From contig NZ_JACZCS010000023.1 in assembly GCF_014904745.1 (NCBI RefSeq), forward strand, positions 124,001 through 188,000: a DNA stretch of 64,000 nucleotides, written 5' to 3'. A program made the position numbers and the translations under genes. A model generated the notes under the pieces. It made no database searches. It saw nothing but the letters and a program-made list of their open reading frames with translations, and was not told the DNA's origin. Numbering within the stretch: the first letter of the stretch is position 1; each line of letters starts with the position of its first letter. This document shows positions 15,504 through 23,475 of the stretch, piece after piece. Source of the stretch: Oricola nitratireducens (GTDB lineage: Bacteria; Pseudomonadota; Alphaproteobacteria; Rhizobiales; Rhizobiaceae).

Positions 15504-16601
15504 TTGAAAGATATCGATAGAAAGGTCACGGAAAAACACTTCCAAGCAGTTGGTTTTGGGAGACCAGGTAGCAAAGCTGAATTTAATTCTATCCAAGACA
15601 TTTGCATTGATGGTTTTAGAGAGGCCGCTGAAATCGGCGGGGCGCATATTTTCGAATACGATGCGCCTAACGCTTCAGCATACCTTGAATCGTACGATTC
15701 CCTTCTGCAAAATCTAATATCAAGAGTTTTGGAGATCTTTAGGTTTAGCGGAGGGTTCTCTTCTATTTCGGAGTTCGCGGATCGGGCAGAGTTTCTTGAA
15801 TTCCGGCTTTCGCTCAATCGTGAGAAAGACAATGCGATTTCTGATTTTAAATTATCTGCTAGTAAGCCGAGCTCTAGTCTGACACATGGATTGGGTGATC
15901 ATGAACTCAAGATTGCGATACTGCGTATTTTCCTCGGCGCAGAAAAAACGAACCGAAATAATGTGATTGGTCGTTCCTATCAGGACGGCCCACTAGAAAA
16001 AATGCTTAATCGCAAGTTCACACCTGAAGAACGATTTCAGGCAGACCAATGTATCGATGCGTTAGTACGTGACGGTTTTCTAATGCCGACGATGTCTGAT
16101 CTCGCAGCGCCCAAGGACTGGCTAACCATCACAGAATTGGGACAAGAAGCCTTGAAGCGTGGGGCGCCGGATGAACTGGATGCAGCTCTGATGGAACTCG
16201 GCTCTCATTTGGTGGAACTCAGAAGCGGAGCATGGTCAGCGTCATTATCTTCATCGCCAGATGCGGCGCGTCAAGCTGCGCATTCTGCGAGGGAGCTTAT
16301 CATCCAAACTTTAGATGCAGTCGCTCCGATAGAAAAAATTACAGCTGAACCGGGATTTCAACCTGCGAAGGAAAGCACGAGCGGCGTGACGCGAAAAATG
16401 CGGTTTAGGTACGCTCTAAAAAATAGAAAGTCTGGAGATTCGAAAAACGATGCGGAGATTTTGGAAAATGCCGCAGCGCTTCTTGAGTCAATGCATAAGA
16501 AGATGAGTGGCCTTGCCCATCAGCGCGGAGCGATTGCTGAGCGTCATATCAAGACATATTTGCAGACGACAGAAATGGCCCTCGCTCTTCTGCTTCTATA
16601 G
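15504..16601 (+). CDS. Island protein of unknown function, possible nuclease-like C-terminus
   Basis: A 365-residue cytoplasmic protein in DNA that is clearly AT-richer than its surroundings, so probably acquired. Three parts can be seen: a helical N-terminus (about 1-125), a winged-helix-like middle (about 130-215, with HELKIAILRIFLG and WLTITELGQEAL), and a C-terminal domain (about 225-365). In the last domain, SARELIIQTLDAVAP, TRKMRFRYAL and H...E spacing resemble what I recall of the predicted pPIWI-associating nuclease families. That link is tentative. The start is a TTG at 15504; an in-frame short frame lies just upstream. It stands alone, with no partner gene. Confidence 0.6.
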   Translation: MKDIDRKVTEKHFQAVGFGRPGSKAEFNSIQDICIDGFREAAEIGGAHIFEYDAPNASAYLESYDSLLQNLISRVLEIFRFSGGFSSISEFADRAEFLEFRLSLNREKDNAISDFKLSASKPSSSLTHGLGDHELKIAILRIFLGAEKTNRNNVIGRSYQDGPLEKMLNRKFTPEERFQADQCIDALVRDGFLMPTMSDLAAPKDWLTITELGQEALKRGAPDELDAALMELGSHLVELRSGAWSASLSSSPDAARQAAHSARELIIQTLDAVAPIEKITAEPGFQPAKESTSGVTRKMRFRYALKNRKSGDSKNDAEILENAAALLESMHKKMSGLAHQRGAIAERHIKTYLQTTEMALALLLL

Positions 16602-16642
16602 CCCTCACTGCTAATGACGTAGGTAGATTTAATAAAAATATT

Positions 16643-19249
16643 TCACACCCTCTCCACGAACCCGTCCAGAACCCTTTTCTGCCCGGCCTTGTCGAAATCG
16701 ACGGTGAGCTTATTGCCTTCAACATTCACCACGTTGCCGTTGCCGAATTTGAGGTGGAAGACGCGGTCGCCGACTTCGAAATCCGACGGGGTGTCGGAGA
16801 CGGACTTGGCGACGAGTTCGCCCTCGATGACGCGGCCCTTCACGCTCTTTCGCCCGGCGCCGTAGCCGGAATCGGTCTCGCCGTAGCCGATGCGTTCGAC
16901 CGCGTGGCCGGAGCGCGCGCCCCAGTTTTTCGAGGTTGCCTCGGAGCGGTTGGCGCGGGCGCGCTGCCAGCCGGGCGACGAGCGGTTGGAGGAAAAGGCG
17001 TCGGCATTGTCGAAGCGCGAGGCGCCATAGGAGCCGTAGCCGCCATAGTTGGATGACGGCTCGGCGACGTCGCAATGGACGGCGGGGAGTTCGTCGAGGA
17101 AGCGCGACGGCACGGTCGACTGCCACAAGCCGTGAATGCGGCGGTTGGAGACGAACCAGATGTGGCAATGGCGCTTGGCGCGCGTCAGGCCGACATAGGC
17201 GAGGCGGCGTTCTTCTTCCAAACCCGAACGACCTCCCTCGTCGAGGGCGCGCTGGTGCGGAAACAGGCCTTCCTCCCAGCCGGGCAGGAAGACGGTCTGG
17301 AATTCCAGCCCCTTGGCGGCGTGCAGCGTCATGATGGAGACGGCGTCCATGTCCTCGTTCTGCTCGGCGTCCATGACGAGGGCGACATGTTCGAGGAAGG
17401 AGCGCAGGCTCTCGTATTCCTCCATGTTGTTGACGAGTTCCTTGAGGTTTTCCAGGCGCCCCGGCGCCTCGGCCGAGCGGTCGTTCTGCCACATCGCGGT
17501 GTAGCCGCTCTCGTCGAGGATCTCCTCGGCGAGCTGGGCGTGCGGCGAGTTTTCCAGCCGCTGCTGCCAGCGGGCGAAATTCTCGACCAGTTCGCGCAAG
17601 GCGGCGCGCGGCTTCGGCTTCATCTCCTCGGTCTGGACGATCTCGCCGGCCGCCTCCAGCATCGGGATGTTTCGCGCGCGGGCATAGTCGTGGAGCATGC
17701 GCACCGAGGCGTCGCCGAGGCCGCGCTTCGGCGTGTTGACGATGCGCTCGAAGGCGAGATCGTCGGCCGGCTGGGCGACGACGCGGAAATAGGCCATGGC
17801 GTCGCGGATCTCCATGCGCTCGTAGAAGCGCGGGCCGCCGATGACGCGGTAGTTGAGGCCGAGCGTGACGAAACGATCCTCGAATTCGCGCATCTGGAAG
17901 GAGGCGCGGACCAAGATGGCCATGTCGTTGAGGGCGTGGCCGCCGCGCTGCGCCTGCTCGATCTCCTCGCCGACGGCGCGGGCTTCCTCCTCGGAATCCC
18001 AGGCGGCGTGGACCTGCACGCGTGAGTGGTCGGGATCGGCCATCTCGGTGAACAGCGTCTTGCCGAGCCGGCCCTCATTGTGGGCGATCAGATGCGAGGC
18101 GGCGCCGAGAATGTGTTCGGTCGAGCGGTAGTTGCGCTCCAGCCTGATGACGGTGGCGCCGGGAAAATCCTTCTCGAAGCGCAGGATGTTGTCGACCTCG
18201 GCGCCACGCCAGCCGTAAATACTCTGATCATCATCTCCGACGCAGCAAATATTGACTGTGTTTTCGCTCACGGGCCGTTCCGCGCCTTGCGGCGCTGGCC
18301 CTCCGCGGGGGCCTCGCAAAGGCTCGGACGGGCGGTCGCCCTTGCCGCCTTCGGCGGGGGCGGGCGCGCCGGAAGCATCGAAGGGAGCGGGCGCTTCGGC
18401 CAATCCGCCGGATTTGGTTTTGGGCCGCTGCGCCAGCAGGCGCAGCCACATATATTGCGCGGTGTTGGTGTCCTGGTACTCGTCGACCAGGATGTATTTG
18501 AACTTGGCGTGATACTCGGCCAGCACGTCCGGGTTGTCGCGCAGGATCCGGATCGGGTGGCACAGAAGATCGCCGAAGTCGCAGGCGTTCAGCGTCCTGA
18601 GGCGGTCCTGATAGGCGGAAAACAGTTCGCGGCCCTTTCCATTCGCGAAAGCGCGGGCGTCGCCCTCGGGGATGTCCTTCGGGCCCCAGCCCTTGTTCTT
18701 CCAGCCGTCGATCATCTGGGCGAAGGTGCGCGGCGTCCAGCGCTTGTCGTCGAGGCCCTCGGCCTGGATGACCTGCTTGATCAGGCGGATCTGGTCGTCG
18801 GTGTCGAGGATGGTGAAATCGGACCTGAGGCCCGCCAGTTCGGCGTGGCGGCGCAGGATCTTCACCCCGATGGAGTGGAAGGTCCCGAGCCAGGGCATGC
18901 CCTCGACCGCCTCGCCGACCAGCATGCCGATACGCTCCTTCATCTCGCGGGCGGCCTTGTTGGTGAAGGTGACGGCGAGGATCTGCGACGGCCAGGCGAG
19001 GCCGAGCGACAATATATGGGCGATGCGGGTGGTCAGGACGCGGGTCTTGCCGGTGCCGGCGCCGGCGAGCACGAGCACCGGACCCTCGGTCGTCTCGACG
19101 GCGCGGCGCTGCTCCGCGTTGAGGCCCTCGAGATAGTCGGGCCGCCGGGGCTGCCGGGCGGCCATGGCGCGCGCGGCGATGCCCGATGCCGCCGGGGCAG
19201 GGCGGGATGGCTCGTCGCCGAAGGGGATGTCGTCGAAAGGATCGCTCAT
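16643..19249 (-). CDS. uvrD: ATP-dependent DNA helicase UvrD/PcrA (SF1)
   Basis: An 868-residue 3'-5' helicase for nucleotide excision and mismatch repair. Walker A is AGTGKT (64-69). Motif Ia follows with LAVTFTNKAA, motif II is DEYQD (256-260), motif III GDDDQSIYGWRG (338-349), motif IV RLERNYRS, motif V TLHAAKGLEF and motif VI YVGLTRAKR. The C-terminus has the Tudor-like PcrA tail, VGDRVFHLKFGNG and on. Residues of about 277-331, between motifs II and III, are a Pro/Gly/Ala-rich insertion that includes a translated genomic repeat. The ATG at 19249 was chosen because the conserved N-terminus begins there. Confidence 0.95.
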   Translation of the reverse strand: MSDPFDDIPFGDEPSRPAPAASGIAARAMAARQPRRPDYLEGLNAEQRRAVETTEGPVLVLAGAGTGKTRVLTTRIAHILSLGLAWPSQILAVTFTNKAAREMKERIGMLVGEAVEGMPWLGTFHSIGVKILRRHAELAGLRSDFTILDTDDQIRLIKQVIQAEGLDDKRWTPRTFAQMIDGWKNKGWGPKDIPEGDARAFANGKGRELFSAYQDRLRTLNACDFGDLLCHPIRILRDNPDVLAEYHAKFKYILVDEYQDTNTAQYMWLRLLAQRPKTKSGGLAEAPAPFDASGAPAPAEGGKGDRPSEPLRGPRGGPAPQGAERPVSENTVNICCVGDDDQSIYGWRGAEVDNILRFEKDFPGATVIRLERNYRSTEHILGAASHLIAHNEGRLGKTLFTEMADPDHSRVQVHAAWDSEEEARAVGEEIEQAQRGGHALNDMAILVRASFQMREFEDRFVTLGLNYRVIGGPRFYERMEIRDAMAYFRVVAQPADDLAFERIVNTPKRGLGDASVRMLHDYARARNIPMLEAAGEIVQTEEMKPKPRAALRELVENFARWQQRLENSPHAQLAEEILDESGYTAMWQNDRSAEAPGRLENLKELVNNMEEYESLRSFLEHVALVMDAEQNEDMDAVSIMTLHAAKGLEFQTVFLPGWEEGLFPHQRALDEGGRSGLEEERRLAYVGLTRAKRHCHIWFVSNRRIHGLWQSTVPSRFLDELPAVHCDVAEPSSNYGGYGSYGASRFDNADAFSSNRSSPGWQRARANRSEATSKNWGARSGHAVERIGYGETDSGYGAGRKSVKGRVIEGELVAKSVSDTPSDFEVGDRVFHLKFGNGNVVNVEGNKLTVDFDKAGQKRVLDGFVERV
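18260..18352. repeat. Copy of the 93-bp repeat inside uvrD
   Basis: The stretch starts with GTTTTCGCTCACG and continues with a segment at 18303-18341 that matches the 30.9-31.2 kb array unit with one mismatch over about 39 bp. It keeps the helicase reading frame open. The first third of the unit differs from the array copies. Confidence 0.8.
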
Positions 19250-19326
19250 TGACAGGGAATGTAGTGATTCGGCGGAAGAAAGCCAGCAATCCGGGCGTTT
19301 ATCCCGCCAAACGATCCCGAAATGTT

Positions 19327-19986
19327 CTAGTCTTCCGCCCAGAGCCGGAGCAGGTTGTTTTGCACCTTGAGCAGTCGGTCGAGCGTGGCGCGCGACGCGC
19401 CCTCCTGCCGCGACGCGGCGATGACGTTGTCGAGCTCGAACAGGATGTCGCGCTGTTCGGCGCCGCGCACGAGGCTGCGCACCCAGCCGACGACCACGAG
19501 GCGCTCGCCGGACGTGACGGGGGCGACGCGGTGCAGCGTCGTCGAGGGATAGACGAAGGCGGAGCCGGCGGCCTCCTTGACCGAAACGTTGCCGCCCGGC
19601 GCCTCGATCTCCAGTTCGCCGCCCCGATAAGCGTCCGGGGCGGAGATGAACAGGGTGAAGGAGAGGTCGGTGCGCCTGCCGTCCATCAGCGCGTCGTCGA
19701 CATGCATGCCGTATTCCATGGCCTCGCGGTAGCGCGACACCATCAGCCTGACGAAATCGCGCGGGCGGGCAAAGGCCGCAAAGACGGGGTTGGCGCGCAG
19801 CGCCGCCTCGACCTTGGCGGTGATGGCGGCGGCTGCCTTCGCGTCGAGCTGCTGGTTGCGCTTGACGTCTTTCGCCTGCCAGCCGGCGGTCTTCGCGCCG
19901 TCGGCGAAACCGGCCTCGGCCTCGGCGAGCGTCTCCGCGATGGCGTCGACCTCGGCCTCGCTCAGGATGTTCTCGATCGTCAGCAT
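19327..19986 (-). CDS. PKHD-type Fe(II)/2-oxoglutarate dioxygenase (PiuC/YbiX family)
   Basis: A 219-residue dioxygenase of the PiuC type, often found beside iron-uptake genes. The iron ligands are His95 and Asp97 in YGMHVDD and His152 in TTLHRVAPV; Arg162 in SGERLVVVGW binds 2-oxoglutarate. The C-terminal helical segment LFELDNVIAAS...NNLLRLWAED is also typical. I chose the ATG at 19986, with AAAGGCGG upstream. It is divergent from a periplasmic protein with similarity to iron-permease-associated domains, 116 bp away. The natural substrate is not known. Confidence 0.9.
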   Translation of the reverse strand: MLTIENILSEAEVDAIAETLAEAEAGFADGAKTAGWQAKDVKRNQQLDAKAAAAITAKVEAALRANPVFAAFARPRDFVRLMVSRYREAMEYGMHVDDALMDGRRTDLSFTLFISAPDAYRGGELEIEAPGGNVSVKEAAGSAFVYPSTTLHRVAPVTSGERLVVVGWVRSLVRGAEQRDILFELDNVIAASRQEGASRATLDRLLKVQNNLLRLWAED

Positions 19987-20024
19987 GCGCCGCCTTTCTT
20001 CGCGAATGGTTCCGGTTCTTAAAG

Positions 20025-20049
20025 TTGACATTTCCGGTTGAGTTAACTC
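20025..20049. promoter_or_regulatory. Promoter-like TTGACA and palindrome between piuC-type gene and iron-domain gene
   Basis: TTGACA lies at 20025-20030 and a perfect palindrome, GAGTTAACTC, at 20040-20049. The palindrome sits where a repressor could block a promoter in the 116-bp divergent gap. It does not match the Irr or RirA motifs I know. Confidence 0.3.
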
Positions 20050-20102
20050 TTAGCCGATGATAGCGAATTTCGGCAATACGGACTTCGAGTTGCGAGGCGA
20101 CC

Positions 20103-20924
20103 ATGAAGAAAACGATCAGAAAGCTCGCGGTGCTGGGCACGGCGGTGGCGGCGACGACCGCGGCGCAGGCGGGCCCGCTTGTCGGCAACAATTTCCCGGG
20201 CAAGACTTTCCACGATACGAGCGCGATCGCCGGAGCGTTGGCGCCGCTGATCCTGGCGGCCGGTTCGGGCGGCGAGGCCGGCGAGGGCGTCGGCACGGGG
20301 GTCGACGAAGACCTGGCGTTTCATATCGGGGTCGGCGAGATCGCCGGCAAGATGATCGCCGCGGCGGCGCTCTACGAACAGGGCCAGGCCGCGGCGGCGA
20401 AGGGCCACCTGGTGCGCCCGTCCGACGACATCTACACGGCGCTCAAGCCGATGCTGACCGAGTTCAACATGCCGGGCTTTGCCGCGGAACTGACAGCGCT
20501 GGCCGACGCGATCGACCAAGGCGCGCCGGCCGATGAGGTGAAATCGAAGCTTGCGGCGCTGACCGCCGCCACGCAGGAAAACGGCGCGCCGGAAGCGCCG
20601 CGCGAACTGGCGCTGACCATCGTGCACCTGGTGCGCAATGCCGGCGGCGACTATGCGAATGGCGTGACGGACGGCAAGGTGACGGACGCGCATGAATACC
20701 AGGACGCCTGGGGCTACGTGCAGGCGGCGAAGCGGCTGCTTGGCGGCGCGCCCGACTTCATGCGCGAGGAATATGGCAAGGAGTTCGAGAAGATCTCCGC
20801 CTATCTGGACGGGCTGGACAGCGCGTGGCCGGACCTCACCGGCGAAAAGCCCGCCGGGACCGAGTCCTCCGTCATCGCCGGAACGGCGGCGCGCATCGAA
20901 CTGGTGTCGCTGCGGATGGATTGA
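20103..20924 (+). CDS. Periplasmic protein with FTR1-associated-like domain
   Basis: A 273-residue exported protein. The signal peptide ends near AAQAG (about residue 23). The C-terminal half contains LALTIVHLVRNAGGDYANGV and DGKVTDAHEYQDAWGYVQ (in two stretches, about 165-205). This resembles the periplasmic Asp-Tyr...Glu-Tyr segment that precedes or joins FTR1/EfeU iron permeases. No permease domain follows, so this may be a stand-alone periplasmic iron-binding protein. The divergent PiuC-type dioxygenase supports an iron link. The ATG at 20103 follows GCGAGGCGACC. Homology is from pattern recognition and needs a profile search. Confidence 0.6.
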   Translation: MKKTIRKLAVLGTAVAATTAAQAGPLVGNNFPGKTFHDTSAIAGALAPLILAAGSGGEAGEGVGTGVDEDLAFHIGVGEIAGKMIAAAALYEQGQAAAAKGHLVRPSDDIYTALKPMLTEFNMPGFAAELTALADAIDQGAPADEVKSKLAALTAATQENGAPEAPRELALTIVHLVRNAGGDYANGVTDGKVTDAHEYQDAWGYVQAAKRLLGGAPDFMREEYGKEFEKISAYLDGLDSAWPDLTGEKPAGTESSVIAGTAARIELVSLRMD

Positions 20925-20999
20925 GTACCGTTCGCGCGGAGCGGCCGGGCTTGCGCGGCAATTGCTCGACAGGACAGGCAGCCGTGACAGGGGCGAAGC

Positions 21000-22061
21000 A
21001 TGTATCGCGCATTCTTTCGATCGATGGCGGCGGCCGTCCTGCTTTTGGTCCTCACCGGCTGCACCGGCATTTCCTACTATGCGCAGTCCCTGAACGGCCA
21101 TATCCGCATGATCTCGGCTCGCCAGAAGGTCGAAAGGCTCATCGACGATCCTTCCGAGCCGAGCGCATTGCGCGCGCAGCTGGAACTGGCAAGCGACATC
21201 CGCCGCTTCGCAACCGGTGAACTCGCGCTGCCGGACAACAACAGCTATCGCGTCTATGTCGACACCCACCGGGATTTCGTCACATGGGCCGTCTTCGCGG
21301 CGCCCGAATTCTCGCTGAACGCACGCAGCTGGTGCTTTCCGCTCTACGGATGCGTGCCCTATCGGGGCTATTTTTCCCGCGAGGCGGCATCCCGGTTCGC
21401 CGCCGGGATCGAACGGCAAGGCCTGGACGTCTACATATCGGGCGTTACCGCCTATTCGACGCTCGGATTGTTCAGCGACCCGCTGCTCAACACGATGCTC
21501 CGCCATGATGAAACCTACCTCGCCGGACTGGTGTTTCACGAACTTGCCCACCAGCGCTTCTATGTGCGTGGCGACACCGCATTCAACGAGGCCTTCGCCG
21601 TCGCCGTCGAGACGACCGGTGTGAAGAAGTGGCTGAGGCGGAGGCACGAGACCGCAGCGTTACGGCGTTACGAAGCCGGCCGGAAGCGCGAGGCCGATTT
21701 TCTCGCGCTCGTGGCCGAGGCGCGAAACGAGTTGAAGGCCGTCTATGGCGGTTCGGGCGACGCAGAGCAAAAACGGGTGGCGAAAGAAGCCGTCATCGAA
21801 AATCTGCGGCTGCGGTATCGGCGTCTAAGGGACGGCCGCTGGGGCGGATATGACGGGTACGATGCCTGGTTCGATAGCCCGATCAACAACGCGAAGCTCG
21901 CGGCGACCGGCTTCTACAACGATCTGGCGCCGGCTTTCGTGCATCTGCTGGACGTCTGCTCGGGCGACTATCCGGATTTCTACGCGGCGGTCGCGCGCCT
22001 TGGCGCGCTGGACAGGGACAAGCGCCACGATGCGCTGAAGGCGGCGAAGAGCTGCGATTGA
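21000..22061 (+). CDS. Lipoprotein metallopeptidase, putative aminopeptidase (PF10023-like)
   Basis: A 353-residue lipoprotein: the signal peptide ends in LTGC, so Cys21 is the lipid-attached residue. The zinc motif is HELAH (His180, Glu181, His184) and the third ligand is probably Glu197 in NEAFA, followed by helical segments. This fits the putative aminopeptidase family of about 340-360 residues. It would act at the inner face of the outer membrane or the outer face of the inner membrane. The ATG at 21000 starts 76 bp after the preceding gene on the same strand; whether they form an operon is unclear. Confidence 0.88.
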   Translation: MYRAFFRSMAAAVLLLVLTGCTGISYYAQSLNGHIRMISARQKVERLIDDPSEPSALRAQLELASDIRRFATGELALPDNNSYRVYVDTHRDFVTWAVFAAPEFSLNARSWCFPLYGCVPYRGYFSREAASRFAAGIERQGLDVYISGVTAYSTLGLFSDPLLNTMLRHDETYLAGLVFHELAHQRFYVRGDTAFNEAFAVAVETTGVKKWLRRRHETAALRRYEAGRKREADFLALVAEARNELKAVYGGSGDAEQKRVAKEAVIENLRLRYRRLRDGRWGGYDGYDAWFDSPINNAKLAATGFYNDLAPAFVHLLDVCSGDYPDFYAAVARLGALDRDKRHDALKAAKSCD

Positions 22062-22116
22062 CGGGGCGGCTGCGACCCGCCGGCCGCGCCATCCCTGTCC
22101 ATCGGCCGCCGCGCGG

Positions 22117-22404
22117 TCAATCCCTGCCGTATCTCGTATACATCCATTGAACGCCGAACTCGCTTGCGCAAATCGCCGGATTGGTCAGCAGCATCTCGTC
22201 GATCAACTCGTGCCTTTCTTCCCGGCTTTGTGGAGGGTTCGGCTTGCCGGACCGTGACGGTTCGGACCCGGCGCGACGGCCAAGAAGCATGTCGACATAG
22301 TCCCGAATTCGCGGAGAAAGCGTCAGCGATGTCATTTTTCCGATCCTGTCCCGGGTTGCTTCGCTGTCGCCGAGGGTAAGCCGCCGCGATTCAGGCTGGA
22401 ACAT
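22117..22404 (-). CDS. Hypothetical protein
   Basis: A 95-residue soluble protein with no recognised family. It is mostly polar and helical (SPRIRDYVDMLLG, SREERHELIDEMLLTNP) with a conserved-looking end, EFGVQWMYTRYGRD. It is divergent from a LysR gene whose start is only 27 bp away. LysR regulators often control the divergent neighbour, which supports it as a real gene. The ATG at 22404 has a weak GGGA upstream; an internal ATG at about 22335 is the alternative. Confidence 0.5.
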   Translation of the reverse strand: MFQPESRRLTLGDSEATRDRIGKMTSLTLSPRIRDYVDMLLGRRAGSEPSRSGKPNPPQSREERHELIDEMLLTNPAICASEFGVQWMYTRYGRD

Positions 22405-22431
22405 TCCCAAACGTTGTGCTGATCTTCAAAA

Positions 22432-23328
22432 ATGAAGAACGATTTTCAGAACTGGTCCGACGTCAGGGTCTTTCTGGCCGTGTTCAGGAAGGGGTCGACG
22501 CTTGCGGCCTCGCACGCGCTCGGAGTCGCGCAGCCAACCGTCGCGCGCCGAATCGAGGCATTGGAGCACCAGCTCGGGCTGATCCTTTTCGAGCGAGACA
22601 ATCGCGGGTTCCGGCCAACCGAAGCCGCCCGGTCGCTGCTGCCGCATGCAGAAGTGCTGGAGGCAGCAGCGTCAGAACTGGCGAAGAACGCAGACAGCCT
22701 GTCGCGTCCGCGTCCCATCCGGATAACCGCGTTCTCGGCCAATTTTTCGCCGCGCGTGACGCAGGTTTTCAGCGAATTCTCCACACTGCATCCGGAGGTG
22801 CGGTTCGAGTTCCTGCCGGGCGTCAAAACGCTCGATCTTTCGGCAGGCGAAGCCGATATCGCATTGCGCATAACGGCAAGCGAACCGGATCAAAACCTTA
22901 TTTGCAGGAAAATCAGCACGGCGCGTTTCACGCTTTACGGCGCGCCGGCCTATGCGAAGAAACACGGCCTGCCGCGGTCCCCCGAAGAAATGCAGGGTCA
23001 TTCGTTCGTGACTTTCGAGCGCACCGGCATGCACTTTCAATTTCGCGAATGGCTGCTGCGACAAATTTCGCCGGAGCAGATCGTCATGTCGTTCAGCGAG
23101 ATCGAATTGATGGACGCCGCCATAAGGGCCGGGCACGGTCTTGGCGTCATGAACCTGAAGCTGGCCGAAGCCGATGAGAGAGCCGGAACGCTGATACGCT
23201 GCTTCGAGCCGCCCGAGGAGATGTCGGCGCAGCACATGATCCTCATCTCGCCGGACGCCTATCGGCGGCCGGAAGTGAAGGCGTTCACGAAATTTTTCGG
23301 CCCGCGCTACGCGGCGATTTTCCGATAG
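22432..23328 (+). CDS. LysR-family transcriptional regulator
   Basis: A 298-residue regulator with an N-terminal winged helix-turn-helix (about 8-66, including FLAVFRKGSTLAASHALGVAQPTVARRIEALE) and a C-terminal periplasmic-binding-protein-like effector domain (about 90-290). The effector is unknown. The ATG at 22432 overlaps the divergent promoter region of the small gene at 22117-22404, so both are likely co-regulated. After the stop, the 23329-23475 gap holds a short near-copy of coding sequence (23347-23389) and no gene. Confidence 0.92.
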   Translation: MKNDFQNWSDVRVFLAVFRKGSTLAASHALGVAQPTVARRIEALEHQLGLILFERDNRGFRPTEAARSLLPHAEVLEAAASELAKNADSLSRPRPIRITAFSANFSPRVTQVFSEFSTLHPEVRFEFLPGVKTLDLSAGEADIALRITASEPDQNLICRKISTARFTLYGAPAYAKKHGLPRSPEEMQGHSFVTFERTGMHFQFREWLLRQISPEQIVMSFSEIELMDAAIRAGHGLGVMNLKLAEADERAGTLIRCFEPPEEMSAQHMILISPDAYRRPEVKAFTKFFGPRYAAIFR

Positions 23329-23346
23329 CGGCTCCGCCCGCTCGCG

Positions 23347-23389
23347 GGCGAAAAGCGCGCCGGAACCGGTTCCTCCGTCATCGCCGGAA
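23347..23389. repeat. 43-bp near-copy of the end of the 20.1-20.9 kb gene
   Basis: Matches 20841-20883 at 39 of 43 positions in the same orientation. In the first copy it encodes GEKPAGTESSVIAG near the C-terminus of the exported protein. Here it is noncoding, or the remnant of a paralog: the frame reads GEKRAGTGSSVIAG and stops 13 codons later. Confidence 0.5.
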
Positions 23390-23475
23390 TTGATGTGGGC
23401 ATCGGGCAGGCGTTTTCCCGGACGGATTGAACCGGACGGCTTTCGGCCGCCCGGTTCCTGCCGCGACGTCGGGGA

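Noticed and set aside
16508-16601. HEPN RNase motif (R-x6-H) at the end of the island protein
   Set aside because: An Arg and His with this spacing (RGAIAERH) exist, but the surrounding sequence does not otherwise look like a HEPN helix pair, so I do not call it.
20043-21647. A 534-residue minus-strand frame over the iron-domain and aminopeptidase genes
   Set aside because: Antisense to a signal-peptide protein and a lipoprotein peptidase with intact motifs; no motif of its own.
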